From NCBI RefSeq assembly GCF_000219915.2, contig NC_017964.1, positions 2,852,001 to 2,916,000 on the forward strand: DNA of 64,000 nucleotides, read 5' to 3'. Made by a program: the position numbers and the translations under genes. The stretch is from Advenella kashmirensis WT001 (GTDB lineage: Bacteria > Pseudomonadota > Gammaproteobacteria > Burkholderiales > Burkholderiaceae_B). The notes under the pieces were generated by a model that worked only from the letters and a program-made list of their open reading frames with translations, had not been told where the DNA came from and ran no database searches. Shown here piece by piece: positions 41,839 to 50,763 of this stretch (positions are counted from its first letter, which is position 1; each line of letters starts with the position of its first letter).

Positions 41839-42480
41839 ATGTACAACCCCTCCCACTTTCGCGTTGCCGACACCCAGGCAATTGCAAATTTGATACGCCA
41901 GCATCCCTTGGGTTTGCTGATTTCGCAGAGCCCGGACGGCGTGCAGGCCAGCCCAATACCATTTCTGTATTTTCCCGAAGAGGGCGAACAGGGCGTATTG
42001 CGGGCACATATGGCGAGGGCCAACCCGCATTGGAAATTATTGGCGGCAGATCCTGCCTGTCTGGTGGTATTCCAGGGTGAACAAGGCTACATTTCGCCAT
42101 CCTGGTATGCAAGCAAGGCCACAACCCATCAGGTGGTCCCTACCTGGAATTATGTCATGGCGCAGATGCGAGGCACCCTGGCCGCCACAGATGATGCCGA
42201 CTGGCTGCAAAGCCAGATCAGCGCATTAACCCGCCTGCAGGAAACCGGCAGACCTGATCCGTGGCACGTCACAGATGCGCCAGCCGATTTTATCGACCGG
42301 CAAAAACGCGCCATCGTCGGGCTGGAGATCACCGTTACCAGCATCGAAGGGAAATGGAAGTTGAGCCAAAATCGCAGCCCGGCAGATCAGGCCGGCGTTA
42401 TTGAAAACCTGCGCAATGGCGATGGCTTATCTGGCGAGCGCGCGCTGGCGCAGGCGATGGAGTCTTCAGGCAAAACCTGA
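41839..42480 (+). CDS. FMN-binding protein of the PaiB/transcriptional regulator family
   Basis: A 213-aa split-barrel flavin-binding protein. MYNPSHFRVADTQAIANLIR, HPLGLLISQSPDGVQASPIP and the signature FQGEQGYISPSWYASK followed by VPTWNYVMAQMRG match the PaiB family, members of which are described as negative regulators or flavin reductase-like proteins. The C-terminal KWKLSQNRSPADQAGVIENL is also conserved. ATG 41839 gives the family start; an in-frame GTG at 41797 adds an unsupported extension. Convergent with a GNAT gene. Confidence 0.88.
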   Translation: MYNPSHFRVADTQAIANLIRQHPLGLLISQSPDGVQASPIPFLYFPEEGEQGVLRAHMARANPHWKLLAADPACLVVFQGEQGYISPSWYASKATTHQVVPTWNYVMAQMRGTLAATDDADWLQSQISALTRLQETGRPDPWHVTDAPADFIDRQKRAIVGLEITVTSIEGKWKLSQNRSPADQAGVIENLRNGDGLSGERALAQAMESSGKT

Positions 42481-42602
42481 CGGCCCCAGCTGTACGCAGC
42501 AACAGCAACGGCGGATGACCTCACGGCTTAACAATGGACGACGATAAAATGTGCACGCGATGTTCCGTCAAAGCATAGACACGCCGATGTGATGGGGATG
42601 TG

Positions 42603-42627
42603 TTCGTTGAGCCTGACACTCAACGAA
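42603..42627. terminator. Hairpin between convergent paiB-like and GNAT genes
   Basis: Perfect 9-bp arms TTCGTTGAG (42603-42611) and CTCAACGAA (42619-42627) with a 7-base loop, seven bases past the GNAT stop on the minus strand. No T tract follows, so its strength as a terminator is uncertain. Confidence 0.5.
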
Positions 42628-42633
42628 TCAGGT

Positions 42634-43083
42634 TCAATCTATGGAAATACGATACTGTACAAAGTCTGTTCGGCTGGCGATCTGGTCGTAAAGCATTCTT
42701 GCGGTAGCGTTACCTTCACGAGTGGTCCAGTACAACCAATCATAATCGTTGCGGGCCGCAAAATCCCGGGCGTGCTCAAGCAGTTGCCGGGCGACACCGT
42801 TCTGCCTGTGAGCCTGTGCAACGAACAAGTCATTCAGGTACAAACGGTCTTTTTGCGACCAGGTAGAACGATGCCCAATGAGATGCGCAAACCCGACAAC
42901 CTGGCCGCCCCGGACAGCCACAAGCGCATGCATGGGCTCTTGTCCGTCTATCAAACGCTGCCAGGTTATCTGGCTGGTCTGCGCGTCTTCCGGCTCGCCA
43001 TAAAACGCCAGGTAGCCGCGCCATAGCACGCTCCACTGGTCAAAATCTTCAACCTGCGCACGTCTTATATCCATATCCTGCAT
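42634..43083 (-). CDS. GNAT family N-acetyltransferase
   Basis: A 149-aa acetyltransferase. The N-terminal IRRAQVEDFDQWSVLWRGYL, VVGFAHLIGHRSTWSQKDRL, and the acetyl-CoA loop FVAQAHRQNGVARQLLEHAR followed by YDWLYWTTREGNATARMLYD are diagnostic of the fold. ATG 43083 (MQDMDIRR) has CAGGA eight bases upstream and is preferred over a more upstream Met. It faces the PaiB-like gene; Bacillus PaiA/PaiB is also an acetyltransferase and flavin-protein pair, but here they are convergent, so a shared role is only a thought. Confidence 0.85.
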   Translation of the reverse strand: MQDMDIRRAQVEDFDQWSVLWRGYLAFYGEPEDAQTSQITWQRLIDGQEPMHALVAVRGGQVVGFAHLIGHRSTWSQKDRLYLNDLFVAQAHRQNGVARQLLEHARDFAARNDYDWLYWTTREGNATARMLYDQIASRTDFVQYRISID

Positions 43084-43313
43084 ATGTTTTTCCTGTCGTT
43101 GAAGCGATTGCGAATCAGCCACGATAGCATTGCAGCGATAACGCCACGAGCGTTGGCATATGATCGCTGCCTATTGCGTCAGTCATTTTTTCGCCTTGTC
43201 TATTGATGTTATTATTTGAACATAGATCTATGGCTAGCTGGCATTCATTCTATCTGACACTATTCTGAATCCGATATTCCTTATTAAATATTTATTTAAA
43301 GACAGGAGTTATT

Positions 43314-43886
43314 ATGAAAGAGAAGAGCAAGACAAGCATGAAAAAAAATACCGCCAATCGCCTGCAACTGGACGAGGCGGCCATTGAAAGAGCAAAGCAA
43401 AGCCTGGATGATGGCGCTGTTATAGCGCAAGACAATCCCTGGCGTGAAGACATTGTGCGCCTGCTGAACGATGCGCTTGCCACAGAGATTGTCTGTACTT
43501 TGCGCTACAAGCGCCACCACTTTACCGCGACGGGACTGGAGTCCCCTGCCATTGCCGACGAATTTCTGGTTCATGCCAATGAAGAATCAGCCCATGCCGA
43601 TGCCATTGCCAAACGTATCGTACAACTGGGCGGCGAGCCGGATTTCGCACCAGACACGCTATTGGTCCGCAGCCATGCTGATTACAACGACGACGCAGAC
43701 TTGCACGAGATGATCAAATCGAATCTGATTGCCGAGCGGGTCGCGATCGAGTCCTACACGCAAATGATCGAGCTGATCGGCGACAAGGACCCGACAACAC
43801 GCCGGCTCCTGGAAAACATCCTTAATGACGAAGAGGAGCATGCCGACGAGCTGAGCGACTGGATGCGATCGGTGGCAACCAAATGA
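43314..43886 (+). CDS. Ferritin-like (bacterioferritin-type) di-iron protein
   Basis: A 190-aa four-helix-bundle protein. LLNDALATEIVCTLRYKRHH, HANEESAHADAIAKRIVQLG, LIAERVAIESYTQMIELIGD and ILNDEEEHADELSDWMRSV supply the Glu and EXXH ligands of a ferroxidase centre. Probable iron storage or oxidative-stress protection. The first ~30 residues are charged and variable. ATG 43314 has AGGAG upstream. The upstream 43090-43310 stretch is AT-rich, unlike the surroundings. Confidence 0.88.
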   Translation: MKEKSKTSMKKNTANRLQLDEAAIERAKQSLDDGAVIAQDNPWREDIVRLLNDALATEIVCTLRYKRHHFTATGLESPAIADEFLVHANEESAHADAIAKRIVQLGGEPDFAPDTLLVRSHADYNDDADLHEMIKSNLIAERVAIESYTQMIELIGDKDPTTRRLLENILNDEEEHADELSDWMRSVATK

Positions 43887-43941
43887 GTAGTCAGCTGAAA
43901 TAACATTCCCTGAAAAAATTTCCCCCAACGACAATCGGACG

Positions 43942-43970
43942 TTGACAGTTTATTCGGAATCGCGGATTAT
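43942..43970 (+). promoter_or_regulatory. Promoter of the entericidin-like gene
   Basis: Consensus TTGACA (43942-43947), 17-base spacer, GATTAT (43965-43970). It is placed about 40 bases upstream of the start codon at 44013. Confidence 0.65.
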
Positions 43971-44012
43971 CACGGTTGTATTTGTAATTAGACCGACATA
44001 GGAGAATAAATC

Positions 44013-44147
44013 ATGAAAAAATTGGGACTTGTTGCTGTACTGGTATCTCTGCTCGGCCTGGCTGCATGCAATACCATTTCCGGCGCCGGACAAGATCTGG
44101 AACGCGGTGGTGCTGCGATATCAGGCGCTGCTGAACGCCATAAATAA
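44013..44147 (+). CDS. Entericidin A/B family lipoprotein
   Basis: A 44-aa lipoprotein: MKKLGLVAVLVSLLGLAAC is a signal peptide with lipobox LAAC and lipidated Cys 19, followed by a short mature part, NTISGAGQDLERGGAAISGA and ERHK, typical of the entericidin family. GGAG lies 10 bases upstream of ATG 44013. Entericidin A is a small antidote and B a toxin-like lipoprotein in E. coli; only one copy is seen here, so toxin-antidote function cannot be claimed. It has its own promoter and terminator. Confidence 0.9.
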   Translation: MKKLGLVAVLVSLLGLAACNTISGAGQDLERGGAAISGAAERHK

Positions 44148-44214
44148 ATTTCAGGCGTCAGCATCCTGGTAATGCTCCCTGTCTAACAACAGACGGCAAG
44201 ATCGGTGATCGACC

Positions 44215-44268
44215 AAAAGCTGCCTTGTGTATGCCCTTATGCATGCATGACACAGGCAGCTTTTTTTA
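44215..44268 (+). terminator. Rho-independent terminator of the entericidin-like gene
   Basis: Stem AAAGCTGCC...GTGT with ACAC...GGCAGCTTT, then a run of T ending at 44268. Confidence 0.88.
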
Positions 44269-44329
44269 TTCTGTCGCCGCTCCCGGATTCGCCGCGCCGG
44301 TGTCGTAAAACGCACCGGTCGCCAGGTTT

Positions 44330-44782
44330 CTAGGCGAGCACCTTCTTCATCCGCTCGAAATCACGACGATACTGCTTTGCCAGTTTTGTTTTTTGCGCAT
44401 CCGTCAGAATTTTTCCAGATGCCTGAAAGAATTTTTTCTCTTCTTCACGCAAATGGTGATGCACCTTTTTTGACAACGCCTTGGCCTGCGCCAGCCACCC
44501 TGGTGAGTTGGACGGCTCAGACTGCAAATCCTCCAGCATTTCCTCAATTTCGTGGTGTTCGGCCAGCGCATGTCGCGAAGGCGACAAGCCGTTGTCATCC
44601 ATCAGGATGGGCGCATATAAAAACCGTTCTTCTGCCGCCGCGTGCGCTTCGAGTTCAACATACAACGCCTTGAAAATATCGTCCCTGCTGCCCGTACCTG
44701 GTTTGGTACGAAGCAGCCGCTTACAGAGACTGCGTTGGGTTTCATGGCTCTCGCGCAGTGCATCATAAATTGTTTCCATCAT
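44330..44782 (-). CDS. Hemerythrin HHE domain protein
   Basis: A 150-aa helical protein with two HHE-type metal-binding repeats: YDALRESHETQRSLCKRLLR, ELEAHAAAEERFLYAPIL, ALAEHHEIEEMLEDLQ and KVHHHLREEEKKFFQA. His and Glu spacing fits a non-haem di-iron site for O2, NO or iron handling. ATG 44782 (MMETIYD) has AAGGGA upstream. Monocistronic, convergent with the entericidin-like gene. Confidence 0.9.
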   Translation of the reverse strand: MMETIYDALRESHETQRSLCKRLLRTKPGTGSRDDIFKALYVELEAHAAAEERFLYAPILMDDNGLSPSRHALAEHHEIEEMLEDLQSEPSNSPGWLAQAKALSKKVHHHLREEEKKFFQASGKILTDAQKTKLAKQYRRDFERMKKVLA

Positions 44783-45025
44783 AGGTCCCTTTCGTGTTTT
44801 CCGTTATTCGGGGCTTTTGCGCCATACGCGATGGCCGTCGTAAAGCCATAAGCAAATGGCAACAAAATTCACCTGCAGCCAATCGCCTCCCACATCTAGC
44901 CTCAACCTGGATGAATATGCAACAATTGACGTTGTACTCGAGCAACAAAATCAAAGCAAAAAAAGCTGAAATGACAGGCATGTCGCGCGTTATCAACATT
45001 TTTTAAGATTCAACATGAAAAGAAC

Positions 45026-45054
45026 TTGCAATCCGATGCTCTTTAGCGCATAAT
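45026..45054 (+). promoter_or_regulatory. Promoter of tRNA-Arg
   Basis: TTGCAA (45026-45031), 17-base spacer, CATAAT (45049-45054); predicted start near 45061, 14 bases before the mature tRNA. Confidence 0.7.
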
Positions 45055-45074
45055 TCTTTTCTTGCAGTTACAGC

Positions 45075-45152
45075 GCGCCCGTAGCTCAGTTGGATTAGAG
45101 TACTTGGCTACGAACCAAGGGGTCGTGGGTTCAAATCCTGCCGGGCGCGCCA
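45075..45152 (+). tRNA. tRNA-Arg (anticodon ACG)
   Basis: Acceptor arms GCGCCCG (45075-45081) and CGGGCGC (45142-45148), D-loop AGCTCAGTTGGATTAGAGT, anticodon ACG in the GGCTACGAACC context, T-loop GGTTCAAATCC. CCA is encoded at 45150-45152. 78 bases. Confidence 0.97.
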
Positions 45153-45162
45153 CATTACTTAG

Positions 45163-45190
45163 GGCCTCCATATGGAGGCCTTTTGTTTTT
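45163..45190 (+). terminator. Terminator after tRNA-Arg
   Basis: GGCCTCCATATGGAGGCC (45163-45180) is a perfect 18-bp palindrome followed by TTTTGTTTTT. Confidence 0.9.
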
Positions 45191-45486
45191 TGTGCTGTTG
45201 AAACATACATAATTGACCTGTTGAATCGCAAAAACACTCGATTCAGAATGGCTGGCGATACCGTAAGCAGGAACAGGCGTTCAACCAGGATTGATCGGCG
45301 CGCGCGCCCCACTACCCCATACATGGGGGGAGCGTGTCACGCGCCCGCCCCCCGGTCTTATTGCTTTTAACCGCTTTTCGTCTCACAACCCGCACAGCGC
45401 CGTTTTCCCGTTTAACCCGACCATTCTCATGACGTCTGGCAGACATGCTATAAAATGGCCGCTACACCTCTTTGGGAGAAGGAAAC
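45191..45486. other. Intergenic region after tRNA-Arg
   Basis: About 300 bases without a supported gene. It contains TGAATCG (45222-45228) / CGATTCA (45239-45245) arms and a stretch very rich in G+C (45297-45355). No integrase, direct repeat of the tRNA 3' end or other mobile-element sign is visible. Confidence 0.5.
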
Positions 45487-45731
45487 ATGTCCGTTCAAAC
45501 ATTTGGCCGATGTGCCGTTGTCTTGTCTCTCGCCGTCTTTGTCGCCGGCTGCGGTGGAGGCGCCAATAAAAAGCCGGTCGCTGCCAATCTCGGCAACGAG
45601 TGCAAATGGCACCGCAGCAGTTGCCTGTATGAAGCTCATACGAGCCGGGAGAGCGGGACTACGCAGAACAGGAAGCCAAACGCCTGAACGAGGCCCAGTC
45701 GATCAGGCTGGTTCACAGCTCCTGGCGATAA
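45487..45731 (+). CDS. Hypothetical lipoprotein (one frame lesion)
   Basis: From ATG 45487 a signal peptide SLAVFVAGC ends in a lipobox with Cys 22, followed by Gly- and Lys-rich and then KWHRSSCLYEG. At 45634 GAAGCTC should be GAAGGCTC, restoring SYEPGERDYAEQEAKRLNEA and a C-terminal SIRLVHSSWR. The repaired length is 81 aa. No family is recognised. GAAGGA lies upstream of the start. Two mature Cys residues (in NECKWHR and SSCLY) might form a disulfide. Confidence 0.7.
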
Positions 45732-45881
45732 CACCCTGTTTTTGCGCCTCACATAGCCAGGCCTGCACGTCAAGCCGTTACACGGCTTAGATCACGTCGC
45801 GCCAGTATCGGCGTCCCGCAAGGCCCCTAGCTGAAATAGACCAGACTGAACAGGGGCATGCACGATATGCCCGAAAGCCTA

Positions 45882-48800
45882 TCAACTTGCCTTGTCGGGC
45901 TTGATTCTGAACCAGATGGAATACATCGCGGGTAAAAAAACCAGCGTCAGAATGGTCCCTGCAAAGGTGCCTCCTATCAGCGTGTATGCAAGCGTTCCCC
46001 AGAACACCGAGTGGGTCAATGGAATAAACGCCAGGATAGCCGCCAGGGCAGTTAAAATCACCGGTCGTGCACGCTGGACGGTCGCCTCCACCACGGCATC
46101 AAATGGACTGAGTCCTGCCTGTTCGTTATGATGAATCTGCCCGATCAGGATCAGCGTATTGCGCATTAAAATTCCGGACAGCGCAATCAGGCCGACCAGT
46201 GCGTTGATGCCAAATGGTTGCTGGAACAGCAGCAAAATCGGCACCACACCAATCAGCCCCAAGGGGCTGGTCAGGAAAACCATGACCATGGCCGAGATTG
46301 ACCGGACCTGAAGAATAATGATAAGCAGCGTAATGGCCAGCATGATGGGAAACAAAGGCAACATCGCCGCCGTTGCCTTGCCGGACTCCTCGATGGCGCC
46401 AGCCTGTTCAATGCGATAGCCACCCGGAAGCTTGTTCATGATTGGCTCAAGCTGCCGGGTAATGGCCGCCGACACGTCTGGTGGCTGCAGATCTTCCGCA
46501 ATGTCGCCCCGGACAGTAATCGCGGGCATGCGATCACGTCGACGCAAGAGCGGCTCCTCCATGCGCACATCAACGCTGCCTATTTGCGAAAGCGGAATCC
46601 GCTGGCCATCGGCAGCCGTCAAGGTAAAGTCACCTATTCTTGCAGGATCAAGCCGGACCTGGCCGGCCGAGCGCCCAACAACCTGCACCGTACGAATGTC
46701 CTCACGCACCGCAGTGATCGGAATGCCGCTAAACAAGAACTGCAATTGCTGCGCGACCAAGCTGGAAGTAAGCCCCAGCGCCTGCAACCGATCCTGCTGC
46801 AGGGCCAGGTGTAGCGTCGGCACCCGCATTCCCCAGTCATTATTGACCGTACGCATCATCGGACTGGCATTCATCACTTGCTGCACCTGGCTTGCGACCT
46901 GACGCAGCTTGTCGGGATCGGGACCGCTAATACGGTAAGCAACAGGAAAAGGCGAATAAGGACCAAAGACCAGTTGGGTAACGCGAACCTGCGCCTGGGG
47001 AGCCAGACCATCGGCGATCGCTTGACGCAATCTGAATTTCAACGCCTCGCGCTCGTCCGGGTTATCGGTGCGGACCACGATTTTGGCAAAAGACGGGTCG
47101 GGCAATTCCGGCCCCATTGCCAGATAAAAGCGGGGCGCACCTTGTCCGACATAAGCGGTGACAATTGTGGACTCGGGCTGTTGAGCCAACCAGGCTTCCA
47201 CCTTGGCTGCGGTGTCACTGGTCTGCTCAATCGAAGTGCCATAAGGCATCTGCACCTCAACCAGCACTTCAGGACGATCAGATACCGGAAAAAACTGTTT
47301 CTTGACCACTGCCATGCCCAGCACAGCAACAACAAAAAGACCAATAACCGTAGCAGCAACCAGCCACTTGCCTTTGATCACCTGAGCAAGCAGTTGTCGA
47401 AAGCGGTGATAGTGCGGCGTGTCGTAGAGAGCACCGTGGCCGCCCTCTACTTTTTTCAGTTCAGGCAAAAGCTTCACACCAAGGTAAGGCGTAAAAACCA
47501 CCGCTACCACCCAGGAAGCGATAAGGGCAATGCCAACAATCCAAAACATATTGCTGGTGTATTCCCCCGCGGTAGAACGTGCAAAACCGTTGGGCATGAA
47601 GCCAACTGCGGTAACCAGCGTACCGGCCAGCATGGGCGCCGCCGTATGGCTCCAGGCATAAGCTGAGGCGGTGATGCGACTATAGCCCTCTTCCATTTTC
47701 ACCACCATCATTTCGATGGCGATAATGGCGTCGTCCACCAGCAGGCCCAGCCCCAGGATAAGAGAGCCCAGGGTGATGCGGTCAAAGTTCTTGCCGGTTG
47801 CAGCCATAATCACGAACACGATCGCCAGCGTGAGCGGCACAGCAGCAGCGACCACGATCCCCACACGCCAGCCCATGCTTACGAAACACACCAACATCAC
47901 CACCAGCAAGGCAACGAAAAACTTGACCATGAATTCATCGACCGCTGAACTGATGTTAACGGCTTGATCGGTGACCTTGCTCAGACTCATCCCTACCGGC
48001 ATATCGGTATTGATGGCTGCCACTTCCTTATCTATTGCCTTGCCCAGATCAAGCCCGTTCCAGCCGTCGCGCATCACGATACCCAGTAGCAGAGCGGGCT
48101 CGCCACCATTGCGGATCATGAACGTGGCCGGATCTTCATAGCCGCGTGTCACCGTCGCTATGTCCGATAGTTTCAAGGTACGGCCCTGTGCCAGGACAGG
48201 CGTATCGCGGATTTTCTGCAATTCATCAAAAGCCCCATCCAGGCGGATAAATACCTGGGGGCCCTTGGTTTGCACCGAACCGGCCGGCGTCAGTTCATTC
48301 TGGCTGTTGAGCGCGGCAAACACGGCCTGGGGGCTTACCCCCAGCGTGGCCAGGCGTTCGTGCGAGAAAGCCACATAAATTCGTTCAGATTGCTCGCCAA
48401 CGATATTGACCTTCTTTACACCAGGCACATGCAACAGACGCTGCCGCAACTTCTCCGCATCACGCACGAGCAGGCGTTGCGGCTCTCCCCTGGCCTTAAG
48501 GGCAAACAGGGCAAAGGTGACATCTGCGTACTCGTCATTGACCATTGGGCCGATCACGCCGGACGGAAGATTGCCCGCCTCATCGCTGATTTTCTTGCGA
48601 GCCTGATAGAACGCCTCGCTCACCTCCGATGGTGGCGTGCTGTCAAGCAGGGTCACGGTAGTAAAAGCCAGACCGGGCCGTGTATACGTTTCACTGCGTT
48701 CATACCAGCGCAGCTCCTGCATGCGCTTTTCAATCTTCTCGGCAACCTGGTCCTGCATTTCCTGCGCGGTCGCGCCCGGCCACGCAGTAATAACGGTCAT

Positions 48801-48947
48801 CACTTTGACTGTGAATGCCGGATCTTCCGCACGACCCAGCTGGAAAAAGGCGATGAGGCCGGCCACCGAAATCATGCAAATTAAAAACAAAGTTACCGAG
48901 TGCTCGCGTACGGCCAGCGCTGACAGGTTGAAACCGCGCTTGCTCAC
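45882..48947 (-). CDS. RND efflux pump inner-membrane subunit
   Basis: A 1021-aa intact proton-driven transporter of the AcrB/MexF superfamily, closer to the group with short N-terminal lead and LGRAEDPAFTVKVM near residue 38. Twelve helices in two halves, each with a large periplasmic domain. The TM4 segment GLGLLVDDAIIAIEMMVVKM carries the paired Asp of the proton relay, and GINALVGLIALSGILMRNTL is the matching late segment. Substrates are unknown. The start overlaps the end of the adaptor gene by four bases (ATGA), so they are translationally coupled. Outer-membrane partner not in the window. Confidence 0.95.
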   Translation of the reverse strand: MSKRGFNLSALAVREHSVTLFLICMISVAGLIAFFQLGRAEDPAFTVKVMTVITAWPGATAQEMQDQVAEKIEKRMQELRWYERSETYTRPGLAFTTVTLLDSTPPSEVSEAFYQARKKISDEAGNLPSGVIGPMVNDEYADVTFALFALKARGEPQRLLVRDAEKLRQRLLHVPGVKKVNIVGEQSERIYVAFSHERLATLGVSPQAVFAALNSQNELTPAGSVQTKGPQVFIRLDGAFDELQKIRDTPVLAQGRTLKLSDIATVTRGYEDPATFMIRNGGEPALLLGIVMRDGWNGLDLGKAIDKEVAAINTDMPVGMSLSKVTDQAVNISSAVDEFMVKFFVALLVVMLVCFVSMGWRVGIVVAAAVPLTLAIVFVIMAATGKNFDRITLGSLILGLGLLVDDAIIAIEMMVVKMEEGYSRITASAYAWSHTAAPMLAGTLVTAVGFMPNGFARSTAGEYTSNMFWIVGIALIASWVVAVVFTPYLGVKLLPELKKVEGGHGALYDTPHYHRFRQLLAQVIKGKWLVAATVIGLFVVAVLGMAVVKKQFFPVSDRPEVLVEVQMPYGTSIEQTSDTAAKVEAWLAQQPESTIVTAYVGQGAPRFYLAMGPELPDPSFAKIVVRTDNPDEREALKFRLRQAIADGLAPQAQVRVTQLVFGPYSPFPVAYRISGPDPDKLRQVASQVQQVMNASPMMRTVNNDWGMRVPTLHLALQQDRLQALGLTSSLVAQQLQFLFSGIPITAVREDIRTVQVVGRSAGQVRLDPARIGDFTLTAADGQRIPLSQIGSVDVRMEEPLLRRRDRMPAITVRGDIAEDLQPPDVSAAITRQLEPIMNKLPGGYRIEQAGAIEESGKATAAMLPLFPIMLAITLLIIILQVRSISAMVMVFLTSPLGLIGVVPILLLFQQPFGINALVGLIALSGILMRNTLILIGQIHHNEQAGLSPFDAVVEATVQRARPVILTALAAILAFIPLTHSVFWGTLAYTLIGGTFAGTILTLVFLPAMYSIWFRIKPDKAS

Positions 48948-50056
48948 GGCTGACTCCCGTGCCCCAGGCTAACGCGCTGGTCGGCCACCCTGACCTTCTG
49001 GCCTTCATGGAGCAAATGGGCACCCAGCGCAACCACCCGATCGCCTTGCCTGAATGGACCGGCGATAAAAGCGCTATCGACATCCAGACGCACGAGCGTG
49101 ACTTGACGCCAGTCTATGGTCGAAGACTCGCCGTTAACAACCCACACGCCCGGCCCTTTGCCCGAGTCAGATAGTGCACCTATCGGCACCAGCCAATCAC
49201 TTGCAGCAGATCCTGGCTCGTCCGGGATCCTGACCGTGACCGTGGTGCCCAACGGCGCATCGGCGAATGCGCCCTGTAGTACATATCGCGCTTCGAACGT
49301 ACGGGTCAGTCGGTCGGCAACATCCGATAGCTGCCGCAGTGTGGCCGGAATAACGACGTCCGGTTTGCTGAACAGGCTGGCCTGGGCGATAGCACCCACG
49401 TTCGGGCGCAGCGTTTCCGGCAACTGGATAACAGCCTCACGCTGCCCGGCGTGGGCAATGCGCACCACAACCTGCCCTGTGGCCACAACCTGCCCGGGTT
49501 CGGCCAGGGTTTCCATGACCACGCCATCGGCATCTGCCAGCAGCTGCGCATATTGATTCGCATTGCGGGCCACTTCTGCCTGGGCTTGCTCCGCATTCAG
49601 CTGAGCCTTGGCGGCATCGGCCGCCGCTTTGACCTGATCATACTCCGATGCCGATATGGCCCCGGTTCCCCGCAGGCGACGGTAGCGGGTTTCGTCTTCT
49701 GCCGTCTGCTTCGCACGTGCACCAGCGGCAGCGACAGCGGCCTGCTGCGCCCGGGCAGCCAGCTTCAGATCGACTGCATCAATACGCATCAGCACTTGGC
49801 CACGCCTGACGGTTTGTCCGGTATCCACCAGCCGCTCCAGTACCTTGCCGGACACCCGAAAGCCCAGATCGCTTTGCACCCGTGCAGCCACGGTGCCGGT
49901 AAAAGCGCGTGCAGCAGGCGTGGCGCGCTGCACCGCAGCCACACGGACCAACGGGATATCGGCACGCGGGTCAGCGCGCGTATTTTCGCTGCAAGCGGTG
50001 AGCAACAGCGAGAGCGCGCCAATAGCGGTATAGGTGGCGAGGCGGTACAGGCACAT
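48944..50056 (-). CDS. RND periplasmic adaptor (membrane fusion) lipoprotein
   Basis: A 370-aa HlyD-type adaptor. Signal peptide with lipobox LLTAC (Cys 22); the lipoyl halves are VSGKVLERLVDTGQTVRRGQ and ADGVVMETLAEPGQVVATGQ, flanking an alpha-hairpin rich in Ala, Gln and Arg (residues about 105-165). Beta-barrel and proximal domains follow (ETLRPNVGAIAQASLFSKPD; GVWVVNGESSTIDWRQVTL). ATG 50056 is supported by the lipoprotein signal, although the ribosome binding site is weak and the start lies in an inverted repeat. First gene of the pump operon. Confidence 0.93.
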   Translation of the reverse strand: MCLYRLATYTAIGALSLLLTACSENTRADPRADIPLVRVAAVQRATPAARAFTGTVAARVQSDLGFRVSGKVLERLVDTGQTVRRGQVLMRIDAVDLKLAARAQQAAVAAAGARAKQTAEDETRYRRLRGTGAISASEYDQVKAAADAAKAQLNAEQAQAEVARNANQYAQLLADADGVVMETLAEPGQVVATGQVVVRIAHAGQREAVIQLPETLRPNVGAIAQASLFSKPDVVIPATLRQLSDVADRLTRTFEARYVLQGAFADAPLGTTVTVRIPDEPGSAASDWLVPIGALSDSGKGPGVWVVNGESSTIDWRQVTLVRLDVDSAFIAGPFRQGDRVVALGAHLLHEGQKVRVADQRVSLGHGSQP

Positions 50057-50090
50057 GAAAGTCCATCGGCAATTTGATGAGGACTTTCAT
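50055..50090 (-). promoter_or_regulatory. Inverted repeat covering the adaptor start codon
   Basis: ATGAAAGTCC (50055-50064) and GGACTTTCAT (50081-50090) are perfect 10-bp arms with a 16-base loop. In the mRNA the second arm includes the adaptor ATG region, so a hairpin could mask the start; on DNA it could be an operator. Confidence 0.5.
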
Positions 50091-50099
50091 TTTGCATTA

Positions 50100-50125
50100 A
50101 GTGACCATTTTAGTCAATAGTCACT
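50100..50125. promoter_or_regulatory. Probable TetR operator between adaptor and tetR genes
   Basis: AGTGAC (50100-50105) and GTCACT (50120-50125) are inverted. AATAGTCACT (50116-50125) recurs as its complement AGTGACTATT at 50802-50811, upstream of tetR. Repeated copies on both sides of tetR suggest autoregulation and control of the pump. Confidence 0.5.
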
Positions 50126-50145
50126 ATTCTACAAATTTGAGCAGA

Positions 50146-50763
50146 TTACGGTGACAGACTGCGCAGTACCAGACTGGACAGCTGGGCTGGCGCTGCATCG
50201 GCATAATCGAAGTTGTGTTGCAACAACAGCGGATCCAAATACGGGCGCATAACCAGATAGATTGCCATGGTCGCTTCATCTACCGGCGTCTTGCGTTCAA
50301 AATCTCCGGTCCTGCGCCCTTCTTGCAAAATATCCGTAATCATGCCCTGGATGCGTTCCTCATAAACAAGCACCGCGTGCCAGCGCCCACCGGCGGCCGA
50401 GGACGCGATCTCATATAGTTTGCGGTCGCGGAAAAACAGCCGCAGACTGGCTTGAACACCCACGCTGAACATCCGGCGAAGTTTTTCGGGTGCACGCTCG
50501 GCATCCTCAACCGCCGTCCTGATCTCAGTTTCGATCTGGTTCAGGCAATGGGCACAAATGACTTCGCCAATGGCTTGCTTGGACTGGAAAAACTTATAGA
50601 TATAAGCCTTGGAAAAGCCAATAGCCTTGGCAAGGTCAGAAACAGTGGTTTTCTCGTAGCCATAGTGGCTGAAATGCTCAGTGGCGGCGGCAACGATCTG
50701 ATCTCTCACATCGTGATCAGCCGGGCCACGCACCGAGACGGGGGAAGTAATGGATTTGGTCAT
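50146..50763 (-). CDS. TetR family regulator of the adjacent RND pump
   Basis: A 205-aa repressor: N-terminal helix-turn-helix about residues 20-65 (VRDQIVAAATEHFSHYGYEK, TTVSDLAKAIGFSKAYIYKF, FQSKQAIGEVI), and a C-terminal ligand domain containing SSAAGGRWHAVLVYEER. It is upstream of the adaptor gene on the same strand, with repeated AGTGACTATT words on both sides, fitting ligand-responsive control of the pump. Intact. Ligand unknown. Confidence 0.9.
   Translation of the reverse strand: MTKSITSPVSVRGPADHDVRDQIVAAATEHFSHYGYEKTTVSDLAKAIGFSKAYIYKFFQSKQAIGEVICAHCLNQIETEIRTAVEDAERAPEKLRRMFSVGVQASLRLFFRDRKLYEIASSAAGGRWHAVLVYEERIQGMITDILQEGRRTGDFERKTPVDEATMAIYLVMRPYLDPLLLQHNFDYADAAPAQLSSLVLRSLSP

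Noticed and set aside
42481..43083. PaiB-like gene and GNAT gene as a paiAB operon
   Set aside because: They are convergent and separated by a hairpin, so they are not co-transcribed; the GNAT shows no specific PaiA signature I can recognise.
44013..44147. Entericidin toxin-antidote pair
   Set aside because: Only one small lipoprotein gene is present between its own promoter and terminator; a partner gene is lacking.
45075..45486. tRNA-Arg as an integration site of a genomic island
   Set aside because: No integrase and no repeat of the tRNA 3' end are visible downstream; the next genes are a lipoprotein and an efflux pump.
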